Origin: Methanosphaera sp. rholeuAM6
Lineage (GTDB): Archaea > Methanobacteriota > Methanobacteria > Methanobacteriales > Methanobacteriaceae
Length of the DNA stretch: 6,798 bases
Reading direction: 5' to 3'
Assembly: GCA_003266105.1 (NCBI GenBank)
Contig: MVAA01000033.1
Span: forward strand, 6,967 to 13,764
Shown: positions 5,953-6,798 of the stretch, in pieces
Numbering within the stretch: position 1 is the first letter of the stretch
Layout of the letters: each line of letters opens with the position of its first letter
Made by a program: the position numbers and the translations under genes
Notes under the pieces: model-generated
What the model saw: the letters and a program-made list of their open reading frames with translations, nothing else
Database searches by the model: none
Told to the model about the DNA's origin: nothing

Positions 5953-6429
5953 ATGTATAATAAAATCTTATTAACTTCAGATGGTTCTAAAAACTCCGAA
6001 TTTGCTATTAAGCATGCATTACAAATTGCAGCAGATGAAGGTGCTGAAGTAATAGTGCTCCATGCGGTGGATAGTAAACACTTAAGCAGTATACCTGAAG
6101 AAACTATTGAAGCCGGTGATACTAAATTCGAGGAATACAGTGACAAAGTGTTGGAACAATTTGAAAATGTTATTAAAAAACTTGAAGAGGAAAAAGATGA
6201 AAAAAATCAAGTTAAAATCAGAAAATTATCACTTGAAGGAAAACCTTGTGATGTGATACTTAAAGTCTGTGATAAAGAGGGAATTGACATGATAGTTATG
6301 TCTAACAGTGGTAAAAATAAGGTTGATCGATTCCTTCTGGGTAGTGTTACCGAAAAAATCATCCGTGAAGCTCCTGTTCCAGTACTTGTCATACCAGCAA
6401 ACTACACTCCTCTAAGCCAGAGAAAATAA
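5953..6429 (+). CDS. Universal stress protein UspA family
   Basis: A 158-residue single-domain UspA protein, cytoplasmic and probably dimeric. The N-terminal strand and loop ILLTSDGSKNSEFAIKHAL (5-23) hold the conserved Asp (D10), followed by the second strand AEVIVLHAVD (31-40) and a charged helical insert (about 50-85). The C-terminal half has IDMIVMSNSGKNK, FLLGSVTEKII and the final strand PVPVLVIP. Family knowledge: ATP-binding members carry G-x2-G-x9-G-S/T. Here G120 and G130-S131 fit, but the first Gly is replaced by Ser (S117), so ATP binding is likely but not certain. Length is normal for the family. AGGTGG at 5937-5942 supports the start. It is divergent from the peptidase-like gene and monocistronic by appearance. 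The precise stress or partner cannot be read from the sequence. Confidence 0.93.
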   Translation: MYNKILLTSDGSKNSEFAIKHALQIAADEGAEVIVLHAVDSKHLSSIPEETIEAGDTKFEEYSDKVLEQFENVIKKLEEEKDEKNQVKIRKLSLEGKPCDVILKVCDKEGIDMIVMSNSGKNKVDRFLLGSVTEKIIREAPVPVLVIPANYTPLSQRK

Positions 6430-6432
6430 TCT

Positions 6433-6441
6433 CCCCCCCCC
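6433..6441. repeat. C9 homopolymer after the UspA stop codon
   Basis: Nine consecutive C begin four bases after the TAA, in DNA otherwise almost free of C or G runs. It lies outside the coding frame, so length change would not alter UspA. A sequencing or assembly length error is also possible. Confidence 0.8.
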
Positions 6442-6450
6442 AACTGATTC

Positions 6451-6457
6451 TTTTTTT
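6451..6457 (+). terminator. T7 terminator of the UspA gene
   Basis: Seven T lie 22 bases after the stop codon, just after the C9 run. No stable hairpin precedes them on this strand. Confidence 0.5.
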
Positions 6458-6550
6458 AATATACTGTAAAATAAGCCAATAAAGTTTAAATTAATCTCCA
6501 TAAATGGCAAATTAACTATTTCTATAAATTAAATTCTAAAAAAGAGTTGT

Positions 6551-6587
6551 AAAAAAAAATAATAACTAGGTATAGTGGAAACCTAGT
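6551..6587 (-). terminator. Hairpin followed by T9 on the minus strand
   Basis: ACTAGGT (6565-6571) and ACCTAGT (6581-6587) form a perfect 7-bp stem with a 9-base loop. Read on the minus strand the stem is followed within 5 bases by nine T (6551-6559), the form of an intrinsic terminator. It lies about 130 bases beyond the end of the right-edge gene, so it could end a longer 3' UTR or a separate small RNA. Confidence 0.45.
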
Positions 6588-6613
6588 AATTTCCCAAATA
6601 TATTTAATAAATG

Positions 6614-6641
6614 ATGTTGAGAACACGCTAAAACTCAACAT
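6614..6641. repeat. Perfect 8-bp inverted repeat ATGTTGAG/CTCAACAT
   Basis: The arms are 6614-6621 and 6634-6641 around a 12-base loop. No T run follows on either strand, so it is not an obvious terminator. It lies between the two terminator-like hairpins and could be part of a structured RNA. Confidence 0.5.
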
Positions 6642-6675
6642 ATTGGTATAAGATATTGATATTTATTAATAATTA

Positions 6676-6707
6676 TAAAAAAATGTAAGATAGAAGTTAT
6701 CTTACAT
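6676..6707 (-). terminator. Strong hairpin terminator of the right-edge gene
   Basis: ATGTAAGATA (6683-6692) and TATCTTACAT (6698-6707) form a perfect 10-bp stem with a 5-base loop. On the minus strand the stem runs directly into seven T (6677-6683). It begins 13 bases after the stop codon of the partial minus-strand gene, making it the likely end of that transcript. Confidence 0.7.
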
Positions 6708-6720
6708 CGGGTTAAGAAAT

Positions 6721-6798
6721 CTAGGAGTATGCTGCTACGTATTCCCCAACGATTGCTGCATATTCTTTTCTGATGTCTTCCCAAGTTTTACCATCATC
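6721..6798 (-). CDS. C-terminal fragment of an unidentified protein
   Basis: Reading the minus strand from the right edge gives 25 residues and a TAG stop: it starts DDGKTWEDIRKEYAA and ends GEYVAAYS. The gene continues outside the window. The higher GC content than its surroundings, codons such as ATC, TAC and TCC, and the well-formed hairpin terminator 13 bases downstream support a real and perhaps well-expressed gene. The tail looks like an amphipathic helix. I cannot name the protein from this fragment. Confidence 0.65.
   Translation of the reverse strand, partial: DDGKTWEDIRKEYAAIVGEYVAAYS

Larger units (their letters stand above)
6458..6720. other. Intergenic region with three perfect hairpins
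   Basis: No ORF is visible between the UspA terminator and the stop codon of the minus-strand gene at the right edge. The interval holds inverted repeats at 6565-6587, 6614-6641 and 6683-6707, listed separately. Confidence 0.6.

Noticed and set aside
5928..6392. Minus-strand frames opposite the UspA gene
   Set aside because: They are antisense to an unambiguous UspA coding sequence with canonical motifs.

Overview
The window is very AT-rich and looks archaeal, most likely a methanogen of the Methanobacteriales. A Methanosphaera-like organism is my best guess from overall style; no single marker proves it. The reasons are TATA-box (box A) promoters, Shine-Dalgarno sites of the GGTG/AGGAG type, T-tract terminators, an encoded tRNA-Asn with no genomic CCA, a large secreted adhesin-like protein with immunoglobulin-like repeats, and a small archaeal-type UspA protein.

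Layout: 1-202 is non-coding and carries the first promoter. Two secreted paralogues follow in the same orientation (212-979 and 1346-3754). They share one gapless 164-residue domain that I cannot assign to a named family. The short protein is little more than this domain behind a signal peptide; the long one adds about 500 residues of beta-rich Ig-like segments. The 366-base gap between them holds two imperfect inverted repeats. A 117-residue acidic unknown protein (3780-4133, minus) runs convergently against the long gene.

The middle (4134-4714) is mostly non-coding but contains a very short, very basic 31-codon ORF (4529-4624) with its own TATA box, Shine-Dalgarno site and T-tract, just before the tRNA-Asn gene (4715-4787). 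Next come a minus-strand HExxH metallopeptidase-like protein (4825-5673) and, divergently from it, a universal stress protein (5953-6429). The right end (6430-6720) is non-coding, with a C9 run and three perfect hairpins. The last 78 bases are the 3' end of an unidentified minus-strand gene.

The genes do not form one operon. The two secreted proteins form a cell-surface pair with separate promoters. The peptidase-like and UspA genes share a divergent promoter region but have no evident functional link. The items most worth following are the unnamed shared surface domain with its covarying cysteine pair, the basic mini-ORF, the double HExxH protein and the hairpin cluster near the right end.
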